Assembly: GCA_050257855.1 (NCBI GenBank)
Contig: JBLMXQ010000004.1
Coordinates: 1 to 16,096, forward strand
DNA: 16,096 nt
Direction of reading: 5' to 3'
From: JBLMXQ01 sp050257855
GTDB taxonomy: Bacteria > Acidobacteriota > Vicinamibacteria > Vicinamibacterales > CAVVIG01
Of this stretch, positions 1-5,865 are shown one piece after another; the stretch's first letter is position 1; each line of letters begins with the position of its first letter. Below the pieces are notes generated by a model that was not told the DNA's origin, did not search any database, and worked only from the letters and a program-made list of their open reading frames with translations. Position numbers and translations under genes: made by a program.

Positions 1-502
1 CGGCCGTCGCCCGCTCGACCGCCAGGTTCAGGTCGTTCAGGTGCTGCTCCTCGGCATCGATCGCCTTCTGCAGCGCCGGCAGATTGGCGGCGCGGGCGGC
101 CCGCGCCGACTCGAAATCGTACTTGTCGGCGTCGTAGGTGGCCTTGGCGTACTGGTAGTCGAGCGTCGCCCGGTTGAGGCGGGTCGTCGCCTCGTCGTGC
201 CTGGCCTCGAGGTCGTCGACCCTCTTCTGGTTCGCCACGACGTTCTGCTGCGCCGCCTTCAGCTCGGCCTCGAGCTGTGCGAGGCGGCTTCGATTGAGGC
301 CGCGCGTCGCCTGCTGCAGCTGCGCCTGCGCGACCTGGTACTGCAGCTCCTCGAAGCGCCGCTGCGTGTTCTTCCACTCGCGGTCGTAGTCATCCCAGAC
401 CATCCAGATGACCGACAGGAGCAGGAACACGCTGGACGCCGCAAAGACGACGTTCAGGAAGTCGATGTTGTAGGCGTGCCCGACACCCTTCTTTTCAGCC
501 AT
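1..502 (-). CDS. Membrane-anchored coiled-coil protein of the cytochrome bc operon (C-terminus outside window)
   Basis: Partial gene; 167 codons are visible from ATG at 502. The protein begins MAEKKGVGHAYNIDFLNVVF. One hydrophobic segment spans about residues 15-36 and ends in WMVWDD. From about residue 40 onward it is highly charged and rich in Gln, Ala, Leu, Glu and Arg, with heptad-like spacing, so a long coiled coil is expected. No CxxCH heme motif occurs in the visible part. It starts 3 nt after the stop of the cytochrome b C-terminal gene and has no clear ribosome binding site, which suggests translational coupling. Its place as last gene of a Rieske/cytochrome b operon suggests a subunit or electron acceptor of that complex. 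In similar operons a c-type cytochrome often sits here, so heme motifs may lie beyond the edge. That is inference; the visible part alone does not identify a family. Confidence 0.75.
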   Translation of the reverse strand, partial: MAEKKGVGHAYNIDFLNVVFAASSVFLLLSVIWMVWDDYDREWKNTQRRFEELQYQVAQAQLQQATRGLNRSRLAQLEAELKAAQQNVVANQKRVDDLEARHDEATTRLNRATLDYQYAKATYDADKYDFESARAARAANLPALQKAIDAEEQHLNDLNLAVERATA

Positions 503-505
503 GGC

Positions 506-1582
506 TCAGATGTTGAAGAAGTACTCGGAGATGTGCACGATGTACTTCAGGTTGAAGATCCAGCGCAGCAGCATCTTCGTCGGCAGCGCCATCATCATGA
601 GGAACAGGAACGTCCCCACGTAGTACCGCGGCGGGCCGAGCTTCTCGTAGTACCGCTTGAACAGCGACCGCGCCAGGATCACCGGCAGGGCGAAGACATA
701 GAAGAGTACGATCAGGATCCCGAAGATCTCGCGGATGTACCACTCGGACGGGAGCCCGCGGCCGAGCCACCGCACCCAGATGTACTCCGAGAGATCGACG
801 TTGGTCAGCGGAACGAGCTTGTGGATGTCCCACTTCTCGAAGGGGCCGAAGAAATTCCAGTTCGGCCCCCGGAGGAACGTGCCGAGCACGATCAGCGACG
901 ACCAGAGCACGCCGAAGCCGAAGAGGAAGATCATGATCTCGACCTTCCGCTCGGTGAACGTGTAGTAGCCGTTCCCCTTCGGGTTCTTGTCCAGGTACGG
1001 GATGCAGATCAGGCCGACGATGATGAGGCCCGGCAGCACGACGCCCGCGAGCCAGGGGTCGAAGTAGACCAGCATCTCCTGCAGGCCCAGGAAGTACCAC
1101 GGCGCCTTCGAGGGGTTCGGCGTGTTCGCCGGGTTCGCGGGCTGCTCGAGCGGCGCCTTCAGGAAGATCGACCAGACGATCAGCACCACCGAACAGAGAA
1201 TCAGCGCGATCAGCTCCGTGTACACGAGGTCCGGCCAGACCCATACGCGATCCGATTCCTCTTTTTCGATCGGCCCGAGGCCGGCCGTAATCCGGCGGTC
1301 GTTCAGCACCCCCTCGCGCAGCGAATACCAGACGAAGAACACGAGGAGGAAGATCAGGCCGACGATCGGCACGTTGTCCGGCTTGGTCACGATGAGCCGG
1401 AAGTTGGGATCGAACGAGCCCACCACGAAGAACGCGCCCAGCAGACCGAGCGCTCCGTATCCGAACGCGTTCGACGCGATCCGCTCCCGCTGCCAGACCG
1501 CCACGAACAGCGCGGACACCGCGAGCAGGAAATAGAGCCGCGGGTCGGCGACCGCGTCCACGAGCGCTTTCAATGCACCCAT
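506..1582 (-). CDS. Cytochrome b C-terminal domain protein (subunit IV-like) of the quinol oxidoreductase
   Basis: 358-residue integral membrane protein, the split C-terminal half of cytochrome b. It should help form the quinol-oxidation (Qo) site with the cytochrome b6-like protein encoded just upstream in the transcript. The core matching subunit IV runs from about residue 112 (VWVWPDLVYTELIALIL) through the Qo loop NPSKAPWYFLGLQEML at about 156-171. The canonical PEWY tetrapeptide reads APWY, so the usual acidic residue is absent at that position; Glu169 lies close by. About 110 residues with roughly three extra membrane segments (about 16-30, 43-56, 72-87) precede the core. A further 150 residues with more segments follow it, making this much longer than the ~160-residue b6f subunit IV. 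The ATG at 1582 follows a good Shine-Dalgarno sequence (GAGGAG, about 10 nt upstream). Confidence 0.9.
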   Translation of the reverse strand: MGALKALVDAVADPRLYFLLAVSALFVAVWQRERIASNAFGYGALGLLGAFFVVGSFDPNFRLIVTKPDNVPIVGLIFLLVFFVWYSLREGVLNDRRITAGLGPIEKEESDRVWVWPDLVYTELIALILCSVVLIVWSIFLKAPLEQPANPANTPNPSKAPWYFLGLQEMLVYFDPWLAGVVLPGLIIVGLICIPYLDKNPKGNGYYTFTERKVEIMIFLFGFGVLWSSLIVLGTFLRGPNWNFFGPFEKWDIHKLVPLTNVDLSEYIWVRWLGRGLPSEWYIREIFGILIVLFYVFALPVILARSLFKRYYEKLGPPRYYVGTFLFLMMMALPTKMLLRWIFNLKYIVHISEYFFNI

Positions 1583-1596
1583 CGAAGATGGCTCCT

Positions 1597-1678
1597 CACA
1601 GCTGACAGCTATCGGCTATCGGCTATCAGCTCGGCTGTCGGCTCTCAGCTGTCGGCTGTCGGCTGTCGGCTGTCACGC
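1597..1678. repeat. Tandem heptad repeats between the two cytochrome b genes
   Basis: About eleven near-identical 7-bp units run through this gap. On the plus strand they follow the pattern (A/G)TC(G/A)GCT: for example ATCGGCT at 1611-1617 and 1618-1624, ATCAGCT at 1625-1631, and GTCGGCT at 1651-1657, 1658-1664 and 1665-1671. One unit is shortened to 5 nt (1632-1636). The block fills most of the 124-bp space between the cytochrome b6-like gene stop (1707) and the start of the next gene (1582). It lies inside the operon, so it is transcribed. The same units recur at 7570-7606. Confidence 0.85.
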
Positions 1679-1706
1679 GAATCAATCAGCAACCGGTAAT
1701 TCGCAA

Positions 1707-2519
1707 TCACATGGGCCCGCTGATGCCGCCGTCCTTGCGCACGCGCCAGAAGTGGACCGCCATCAGTACCGCGATCGCCAGCGGCAGCCCCACGCAGTGC
1801 AGGACGTAGAACCGGAGCAGCGCGCCCTCGCCCACGAAGGTTCCTCCGAGCAGCGCGAAGCGCGCGTCGTCCTGGGCGTGGATGAGCGGGACGCTGCCCA
1901 GCTTGAGCAGCGCCGCCCCCGGCCCTTCGTGCCCGAGGAACGGCGTCGCGCGCGCCATGTTCGAGCCGACCGTGATCGCCCAGATGGCCAGCTGATCCCA
2001 CGGCAGCAGGTAGCCGGTGAACGACAGGAGCAGCGTCAGCACGAGCATCACGACGCCGACCGACCAGTTGAACTCGCGGGGCGGCTTGTAGCTGCCGGTC
2101 ATGAAGACGCGGAACATGTGCAGCCACACGGTGATGACCATCGCGTGGGCGCCCCAGCGGTGCATCTCGCGCATGATCCCCAGCGGCACGTGCTCGCGCA
2201 GGCCGACGATGTCCGTGTAGGCGTACTCGAGCGTCGGCCGGTAGTAGAACATCAGGAGCAGGCCGGTGAACGTGAGCACGAGGAACAGGAAGAAGCTCAG
2301 GCCGCCCATGCACCACGTGTAGCGCAGCTTCACGCCCGACTTCCGGATCCGCACCGGATGCAGGTGCAGGAAGACGTTCGAGAGCATCACCAGCACGCGG
2401 TTGCGGTCGTTCGTCGGACGTCCGTGCCTGAAGACGGACGTCCACGCCTGCGTCTCGGTCAGCCAGTTCCAGAACCGGACGAGCGCACCTTCCCTGGGTT
2501 CGACGGTCTTGGTGTCCAT
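1707..2519 (-). CDS. Cytochrome b6-like protein (N-terminal cytochrome b half) of a menaquinol oxidoreductase
   Basis: 270-residue di-heme membrane protein that moves electrons from the Qo to the Qi site. It aligns well by eye with chloroplast/cyanobacterial cytochrome b6. WCMGG at 69-73 matches YCLGG of b6, whose Cys carries covalent heme ci, so Cys70 is the likely ci ligand. FYYRPTLEYA at 91-100 and HRWGAHAMV at 120-128 are also shared. Likely b-heme ligands are His120, His134, His241 and His256. The C-terminus RKDGGISGPM is the b6-type ending. Four membrane helices are expected. It starts 13 nt after the Rieske stop codon, with a short AGG about 6 nt before the ATG. The length matches a soluble-tail b6 plus a ~35-residue N-terminal extension. 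Confidence 0.93.
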   Translation of the reverse strand: MDTKTVEPREGALVRFWNWLTETQAWTSVFRHGRPTNDRNRVLVMLSNVFLHLHPVRIRKSGVKLRYTWCMGGLSFFLFLVLTFTGLLLMFYYRPTLEYAYTDIVGLREHVPLGIMREMHRWGAHAMVITVWLHMFRVFMTGSYKPPREFNWSVGVVMLVLTLLLSFTGYLLPWDQLAIWAITVGSNMARATPFLGHEGPGAALLKLGSVPLIHAQDDARFALLGGTFVGEGALLRFYVLHCVGLPLAIAVLMAVHFWRVRKDGGISGPM

Positions 2520-2532
2520 AAGAAACCTGAAG

Positions 2533-3285
2533 TCACGCTTTCAAGAACGCCTCGGGGTCCGTCCACTGACCGAGCTCGTACTGGAAGTGCTTGGACTTGT
2601 CCACGAGGATCTGCCCGTCGTCGGCCAGCACGATGCGGGCGCGCTCGAGCGGACGCGGCGCCGGGCCCTCGAAGTTGATGCCGGTCAAGTGATACCCGCT
2701 GCCGTGGCACGGGCACTTGAACTTGTTCTCTGCCGGCAGGTAGTTGGGCGTGCAGCCCAGGTGCGTGCAGACCGTGATGAGCGCGTAGAACCCGCTCGCG
2801 TGCTGGACGATGTCGTCGGGCGTCCGGACGATCCAGATCCCGAACTTGTCCTTCCAGCGTTCGTCCACGCCCATTCCGTATTCGGACGGGAAGCCGGCCT
2901 TGAACTGCTGCGGCGGCTCGTTCAGGACGTTCGGGAACATGAACCGGCCGGTTGCGGCCAGCGCCGCGGCCGACGCGGCCGCGAACGCGCCCCAGGCCAG
3001 GCCAATCCACGCGCGGCGGGTCAGGAGCGGCGACGTGTCGTCGGGGTCGCGGCCGGCGGCAGCGGCGGTAGCGAGCTTGGGAGCGGCCGGGATTCTGGCG
3101 GCGGCGCCGCCGCCGGCGGACGCCGCGGTAGTCGTCTTGCCGGCGAGGTCCGGAATGACGGCAGGCGGCCGCGGGGCGGCGGGACGCGCCGCGTGGCCGC
3201 CCGGCGTCGATGCGGCAGGGGCGGCCCCTGCCGGCCCGGATTCTGCTTCGCCGGGCGCCGAACCGGATTTGGTGTCTTCAGCCAT
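2533..3285 (-). CDS. Rieske [2Fe-2S] protein of the cytochrome bc complex
   Basis: 250 residues. The C-terminal Rieske domain holds CTHLGC at 173-178 and CPCHGSGYH at 191-199. Cluster ligands are Cys173, His175, Cys191 and His194, and Cys178 with Cys193 would form the stabilising disulfide. The domain accepts electrons from quinol at the Qo site. A single membrane helix (about 94-112) follows TRRAWIG at 89-95, a twin-arginine-like signal anchor consistent with Tat export of a folded Fe-S domain. Residues 1-88 are a low-complexity Ala/Pro/Gly/Thr-rich stretch, which is unusual because Rieske proteins normally have only a short tail before the anchor. The ATG at 3285 has a strong Shine-Dalgarno (TAGGAGAACC) that overlaps the stop codon of the HEAT-repeat gene, so the two are tightly coupled. 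No later start sits better, but the extended N-terminus deserves protein-level checking. Confidence 0.93.
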   Translation of the reverse strand: MAEDTKSGSAPGEAESGPAGAAPAASTPGGHAARPAAPRPPAVIPDLAGKTTTAASAGGGAAARIPAAPKLATAAAAGRDPDDTSPLLTRRAWIGLAWGAFAAASAAALAATGRFMFPNVLNEPPQQFKAGFPSEYGMGVDERWKDKFGIWIVRTPDDIVQHASGFYALITVCTHLGCTPNYLPAENKFKCPCHGSGYHLTGINFEGPAPRPLERARIVLADDGQILVDKSKHFQYELGQWTDPEAFLKA

Positions 3286-3292
3286 GGTTCTC

Positions 3293-4189
3293 CTACCCCA
3301 TCACCTTGAGCGCTTCGAGGGCAGCCTCGCGGACCTTGACGCTCGGATCCCGCTGGCTCAGCGCCGCGACCGTGTCGCGCAGCGACCGGGCCCTCAGGGT
3401 GGCCGTCGCCCGGAGTCCGCTGATCATCACGTCGGCAATCGGATCGATGTCTTCGTCCTGACGGACCTCGCGCGTCACGCGCCGCGTGACATAGGCGCGG
3501 TCGAGCATCTGCCCGATCACCGGGACGCCCGACGCGTTCCCGTGCCGCGCCAGCGCGACCGCCGCATTCCACCGCACGTCGGCCACCGGGTCCTCGAGGG
3601 CCGTCTGCAGTGTGACGATCTGCCGGTCGCCGGGCAGCGCACCGAGCGCGTACACGGTCATCTTGCGGATCCCGGGGTCGTCGGACTGGTAGAGCGGCTG
3701 GAGCTTCGGCGCGACGTTGGCGTCGCCGGACGAGCCGAGCGCCCAGATGGTCATGATGCGGGCCTCGCTGTCCGCATCATCGAGCGCCGCGCTGAGCGCC
3801 TGGACCGCCGCCCCTGGCATCGGCGGATCCATCCGGCCGATCGCGAGCGCCAGATACTGGCGCACGCGGGGGTCGCCGTCGGCGGCTGCCGCCTTGAACG
3901 CCGTCACGAGCGCCGGACCGAGCGTCTGATCCGCCCGGACTTTCGGGTCCGCCATCAGCCGTGACAGCTCGTACGCAGCCGGCCAGCGCCGGTCCGAGCC
4001 TCCGCTCTGGATCTCGGCCAGGTAGTCCTGCGCGGTCCGCCGATCCGTGACCATCGCGCGGAAACCGGCGTAAACGCCGACCGTCACCGCAACAACGGCC
4101 AACGGAATCAGGAAGAATTGAACCGCGAGGGCGGGCGCGGCGACCAGTGGGCTTCGAGTCGCGGTTTCGCGCTCGATCAATTTGTCCAT
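3293..4189 (-). CDS. Membrane-anchored HEAT-repeat protein, first gene of the cytochrome bc operon
   Basis: 298 residues from ATG at 4189 (MDKLIERETATRS). A hydrophobic helix spans about 18-44 and would tether the protein. From about residue 66 to the end are HEAT/armadillo-type helical repeats with recurring D-P-x-(V/I)-R turns: DPRVR at 106-110, DSEAR, DPGIR at 171-175, DPVADVRWNAAVAL near 200-213, and DPSVKVREAALEAL near 281-294. Such repeats bind proteins; no catalytic motif is visible. The frame stays open far upstream, but the upstream translation is Arg/Pro-rich noise and crosses the predicted promoter. Its stop lies 7 nt from the Rieske start, so I infer an assembly or scaffold role for the bc complex. 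I do not recognise a characterised orthologue. The Shine-Dalgarno before this ATG is weak. Confidence 0.82.
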   Translation of the reverse strand: MDKLIERETATRSPLVAAPALAVQFFLIPLAVVAVTVGVYAGFRAMVTDRRTAQDYLAEIQSGGSDRRWPAAYELSRLMADPKVRADQTLGPALVTAFKAAAADGDPRVRQYLALAIGRMDPPMPGAAVQALSAALDDADSEARIMTIWALGSSGDANVAPKLQPLYQSDDPGIRKMTVYALGALPGDRQIVTLQTALEDPVADVRWNAAVALARHGNASGVPVIGQMLDRAYVTRRVTREVRQDEDIDPIADVMISGLRATATLRARSLRDTVAALSQRDPSVKVREAALEALKVMG

Positions 4190-4232
4190 GGAACCGGGAA
4201 CGGACGCTGCCTCGAAACCTAGGGAGACGAAC

Positions 4233-4256
4233 GCGACCCCGGATCTCCGAGGTCGC
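4233..4256 (-). promoter_or_regulatory. Stem-loop at the predicted 5' end of the bc-operon transcript
   Basis: On the minus strand GCGACCTCGG pairs with CCGGGGTCGC (10 bp including one G-T pair) around a 4-nt loop. It begins at about the predicted +1 of the promoter at 4261-4290 and is not followed by a T-run, so it is not a terminator. A 5' stem-loop of this kind could stabilise the message. Confidence 0.45.
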
Positions 4257-4260
4257 GCAA

Positions 4261-4290
4261 GTTTTACTAGATTTGTCCGTTTAGGGTCAA
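4261..4290 (-). promoter_or_regulatory. Putative sigma-70 promoter for HEAT-Rieske-cytochrome b operon
   Basis: On the minus strand, -35 TTGACC (4285-4290) is separated by 18 nt from -10 TAAAAC (4261-4266). The region is locally A+T-rich in an otherwise G+C-rich window. It lies about 72 nt upstream of the HEAT-repeat gene start, in the 191-nt gap after pheA. TAGTAA, 3 nt closer to the -35, is an alternative -10. Two small inverted repeats lie upstream of the -35: TGCCGG/CCGGCA at 4304-4319, and a 9-bp stem with one mismatch at 4334-4358. The second may be a weak end signal for pheA, since it has no T-run. Confidence 0.5.
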
Positions 4291-4380
4291 GCGGGGCAGC
4301 GACTGCCGGGATTCCGGCACATCGGACCGTAAGGTTCCGTACATGCTTCGTAAGGAACACGTGAGACAGGAACGTCCAGC

Positions 4381-5025
4381 TTACGCGCACACCTCGAAAG
4401 GATCGGCCGGCCGCAGCTCGCGCCCTCGCCAGGCCTGGTACGACCCGAGGATGCGGAAGGTCGCTGCGAGATCGGCGAGGTGCTGGAGAGCATGCGCACA
4501 CGCCAGTTCGTCGCGCGAGGCCGCAAGGTCGGCGTAGAACAGGGACTCCCACGGGCGCCCTTTGACCGGTCGCGACTCGAGTTTCGCCAGGTCCACGTCC
4601 CGGAGCGCGAACGCGCCTAGCGCCCTGAAGAGCGCCCCCGGTTCGTTCCGCAGCGAGAAGACGATGGTCGTCTTGTCGCTCACGCGATGCGGCAGCGGCT
4701 GGCGACCAACGACGATGAACCGGGTCAGCGGGTCGTCGGCATCGCGGACGGCCCGGGCGAGCGGCCCGAGGCCGAGCGCGTCGCCCGGCACCTCGACTTC
4801 GCCCACGATCGACAGCGCGTGCTGCACCAGCAGGTCGTACTGCCGGAACATCGTCCCCGCGATGGAGCTTTCGAGCGGCAGCACGCCCCAGGTCGCAGCC
4901 CGGTGCTCCACGGCCTCGAACACGTCCTCGAACGTCCGACACGCCAGCCGCTCCGCCGCGGCGTCCACCCGTTCGGCGGCGGCCTCTCCCGGCGAGCCCG
5001 TTTCTCCCTGGAAGGCAATACGCAC
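4381..5025 (-). CDS. pheA: Prephenate dehydratase-like protein with ACT domain, internally shortened
   Basis: 214 residues from a GTG start at 5025, preceded by a strong Shine-Dalgarno (GGAGAGGAGC). Prephenate dehydratase converts prephenate to phenylpyruvate in phenylalanine synthesis. The N-terminus MRIAFQGETGSPGEAA and GVLPLESSIAGTMFRQYDLL (47-66) match the family's first catalytic lobe. PLTRFIVVG (99-107) matches the N-x-TRF catalytic-Thr motif. ACT-domain hallmarks follow: GALFRALGAF near 130-139 and ESRP at 150-153, the phenylalanine-binding site. Family members are typically about 270-280 residues. Here, after SIVGEVEVPG (72-81), the usual stretch of about 60 residues (HPQALAQC-like segment through the AAIAS..YGL segment) is missing, without any frameshift that I can see. 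It may be inactive, a regulator, or a divergent enzyme. It is preceded by a putative attenuator and promoter of its own. Confidence 0.85.
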   Translation of the reverse strand: MRIAFQGETGSPGEAAAERVDAAAERLACRTFEDVFEAVEHRAATWGVLPLESSIAGTMFRQYDLLVQHALSIVGEVEVPGDALGLGPLARAVRDADDPLTRFIVVGRQPLPHRVSDKTTIVFSLRNEPGALFRALGAFALRDVDLAKLESRPVKGRPWESLFYADLAASRDELACAHALQHLADLAATFRILGSYQAWRGRELRPADPFEVCA

Positions 5026-5076
5026 AGTCCTGCTCCTCTCCCCTGCGGCGGCATCCTTGCGCGGAGGGCCCGAAAC

Positions 5077-5113
5077 AAAAAAAGGGCCATCACCCGCGTC
5101 CGGATGATGGCCC
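5077..5113 (-). terminator. Intrinsic terminator in the pheA leader
   Basis: On the minus strand GGGCCATCA (5105-5113) pairs perfectly with TGATGGCCC (5084-5092), nine base pairs, followed at once by seven T residues (5077-5083). Two further C-G pairs can form inside the loop after a mismatch. It lies about 170 nt beyond the dcd stop but only 52 nt before the pheA start and downstream of a strong promoter. This fits an attenuator better than a simple dcd terminator, though it could serve both. Confidence 0.85.
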
Positions 5114-5154
5114 TGGCTGGTCTCGCGTGCGTCTCAGGATCTCACATCATCCGG
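5100..5154 (-). promoter_or_regulatory. Predicted antiterminator of the pheA attenuator
   Basis: On the minus strand CCGGATGATG (5145-5154) is a perfect 10-nt complement of CATCATCCGG (5100-5109). The second segment contains part of the terminator's first arm (5105-5109 shared), so the two structures exclude each other. The upstream arm lies inside the leader reading frame, 9 nt before its stop codon. A ribosome at the stop would mask this arm and let the terminator form; a ribosome stalled at the Phe codon at 5170-5172 would leave it free. An upstream hairpin (CCGGTCG/CGGCCGG, one mismatch, 5162-5179) could act as the pause structure. Confidence 0.6.
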
Positions 5155-5244
5155 CGGCGTCCCGGCCGTAAACGACCGGCACGCGTACGAAAATCGCGGG
5201 CAGGCCCGGCCGGCGGCACGAAGGACGAAGAACGCACACGTCAT
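5134..5244 (-). CDS. Putative phenylalanine leader peptide of the pheA attenuator
   Basis: 36-codon frame from ATG at 5244 to TGA at 5134-5136. It begins MTCAFFVLRAAGR and contains Phe at 5, 6, 18 and 25, Tyr at 20, and Cys at 3, 15 and 22. It has no Shine-Dalgarno, but the predicted transcription start lies only about 5 nt upstream or at the ATG itself, so translation would be leaderless or nearly so. Its end overlaps the antiterminator arm, as in classical amino-acid leader peptides. Four Phe codons in 36 is an enrichment but not an extreme run, and the Cys codons are also over-represented, so the sensed residue is not certain. Other short frames through the region exist; this is the most aromatic. 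Confidence 0.5.
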   Translation of the reverse strand: MTCAFFVLRAAGRACPRFSYACRSFTAGTPPDDVRS

Positions 5245-5255
5245 GGAACGGCAGC

Positions 5256-5285
5256 ATTAGAACCGGTCCCTGCCTCCCGTGTCAA
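5256..5285 (-). promoter_or_regulatory. Near-consensus sigma-70 promoter for pheA leader
   Basis: On the minus strand, consensus -35 TTGACA (5280-5285) and -10 TCTAAT (5256-5261, five of six matches) are separated by 18 nt. The -35 begins directly after the dcd stop codon. Transcription would start near 5249, immediately before the leader ATG at 5244. It is the best promoter match I found in the window. Confidence 0.65.
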
Positions 5286-5837
5286 TCACAGCCGGGGCAG
5301 CGTCACGCCGCGCTGCGCCTGGTACTTCCCCTTCTTGTCCTTGTAGGACCGGGCGCAGACCTCGTCGCTCTGGAAGAAGAGCACCTGGGCGATGCCTTCG
5401 TTGGCGTAGATCTTCGCCGGCAGCGGCGTCGTGTTGGAGATCTCGATCGTCACGTGCCCCTCCCATTCGGGCTCGAACGGCGTCACGTTGACGATGATGC
5501 CGCACCGCGCGTACGTCGACTTGCCCAGGCAGACCGTCAGGATGTCGCGGGGGATGCGGAAGTACTCCACCGTGCTGGCGAGCGCGAAGGAGTTCGGCGG
5601 GATGATGCAGACCTCCGCCGTGATGTCGACGAACGACCTCGGATCGAAGTTCTTCGGGTCGACGACCGTGTTGAACACGTTCGTGAAAACCTTGAACTCG
5701 TTGCCCACGCGCACGTCGTAGCCGTAGGACGACACGCCGTACGAGATGACGCCGGTGCGCACCTGGTCGTCGACGAAAGGCTCGATCATCCGGTGTTCGC
5801 GCGCCATCCGCGCGATCCACGTGTCTGATTTGATCAT
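5286..5837 (-). CDS. dcd: dCTP deaminase
   Basis: 183 residues. Deaminates dCTP to dUTP (or onward to dUMP in bifunctional members), supplying dTTP synthesis in the cytoplasm; a homotrimer in the family. It begins MIKSDTWIARMAREHRMIEP. The active-site signature GKSTYARCG lies at 105-113. FEPEWEGHVTIEISN at 121-135 follows, with Glu132 matching the catalytic Glu of the E. coli enzyme. It ends in the typical YQAQRGVTLPRL tail that folds over the nucleotide. Length is normal for the family. It starts 28 nt after the stop of the DUF2905 gene, so both may belong to the korAB-ndk transcript. The Shine-Dalgarno is weak. Confidence 0.95.
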   Translation of the reverse strand: MIKSDTWIARMAREHRMIEPFVDDQVRTGVISYGVSSYGYDVRVGNEFKVFTNVFNTVVDPKNFDPRSFVDITAEVCIIPPNSFALASTVEYFRIPRDILTVCLGKSTYARCGIIVNVTPFEPEWEGHVTIEISNTTPLPAKIYANEGIAQVLFFQSDEVCARSYKDKKGKYQAQRGVTLPRL

Positions 5838-5865
5838 TGGATTCTGCGAGCGCCGTTGCCGGTTC

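Noticed and set aside
1597..1678. Heptad repeats as a CRISPR array
   Set aside because: The units are 7 bp and directly adjacent, with no spacers.
41..1699. Plus-strand open frame of 552 codons opposite the cytochrome b C-terminal gene
   Set aside because: Antisense shadow of a clear membrane protein; the composition is low-complexity and its end reads through the heptad repeats.
4304..4358. Inverted repeats after pheA as an intrinsic terminator
   Set aside because: Both stems lack a T-run on the minus strand, so they are mentioned only as possible weak signals.
4190..4942. Upstream extension of the HEAT-repeat gene frame to 549 codons
   Set aside because: The extension crosses the promoter region and overlaps pheA in another frame; its sequence is Arg/Pro-rich noise. 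The ATG at 4189 precedes a sensible membrane anchor.
5246..5258. Alternative leader frame from the ATG at 5258 (begins MLPFHDVC)
   Set aside because: This ATG lies inside the predicted -10 element, so it would not be in the transcript, and the frame has fewer aromatic codons.
5026..5285. T-box or other riboswitch in the pheA leader
   Set aside because: No T-box-like conserved sequence or recognisable riboswitch core. The leader frame plus competing hairpins explains the region better.
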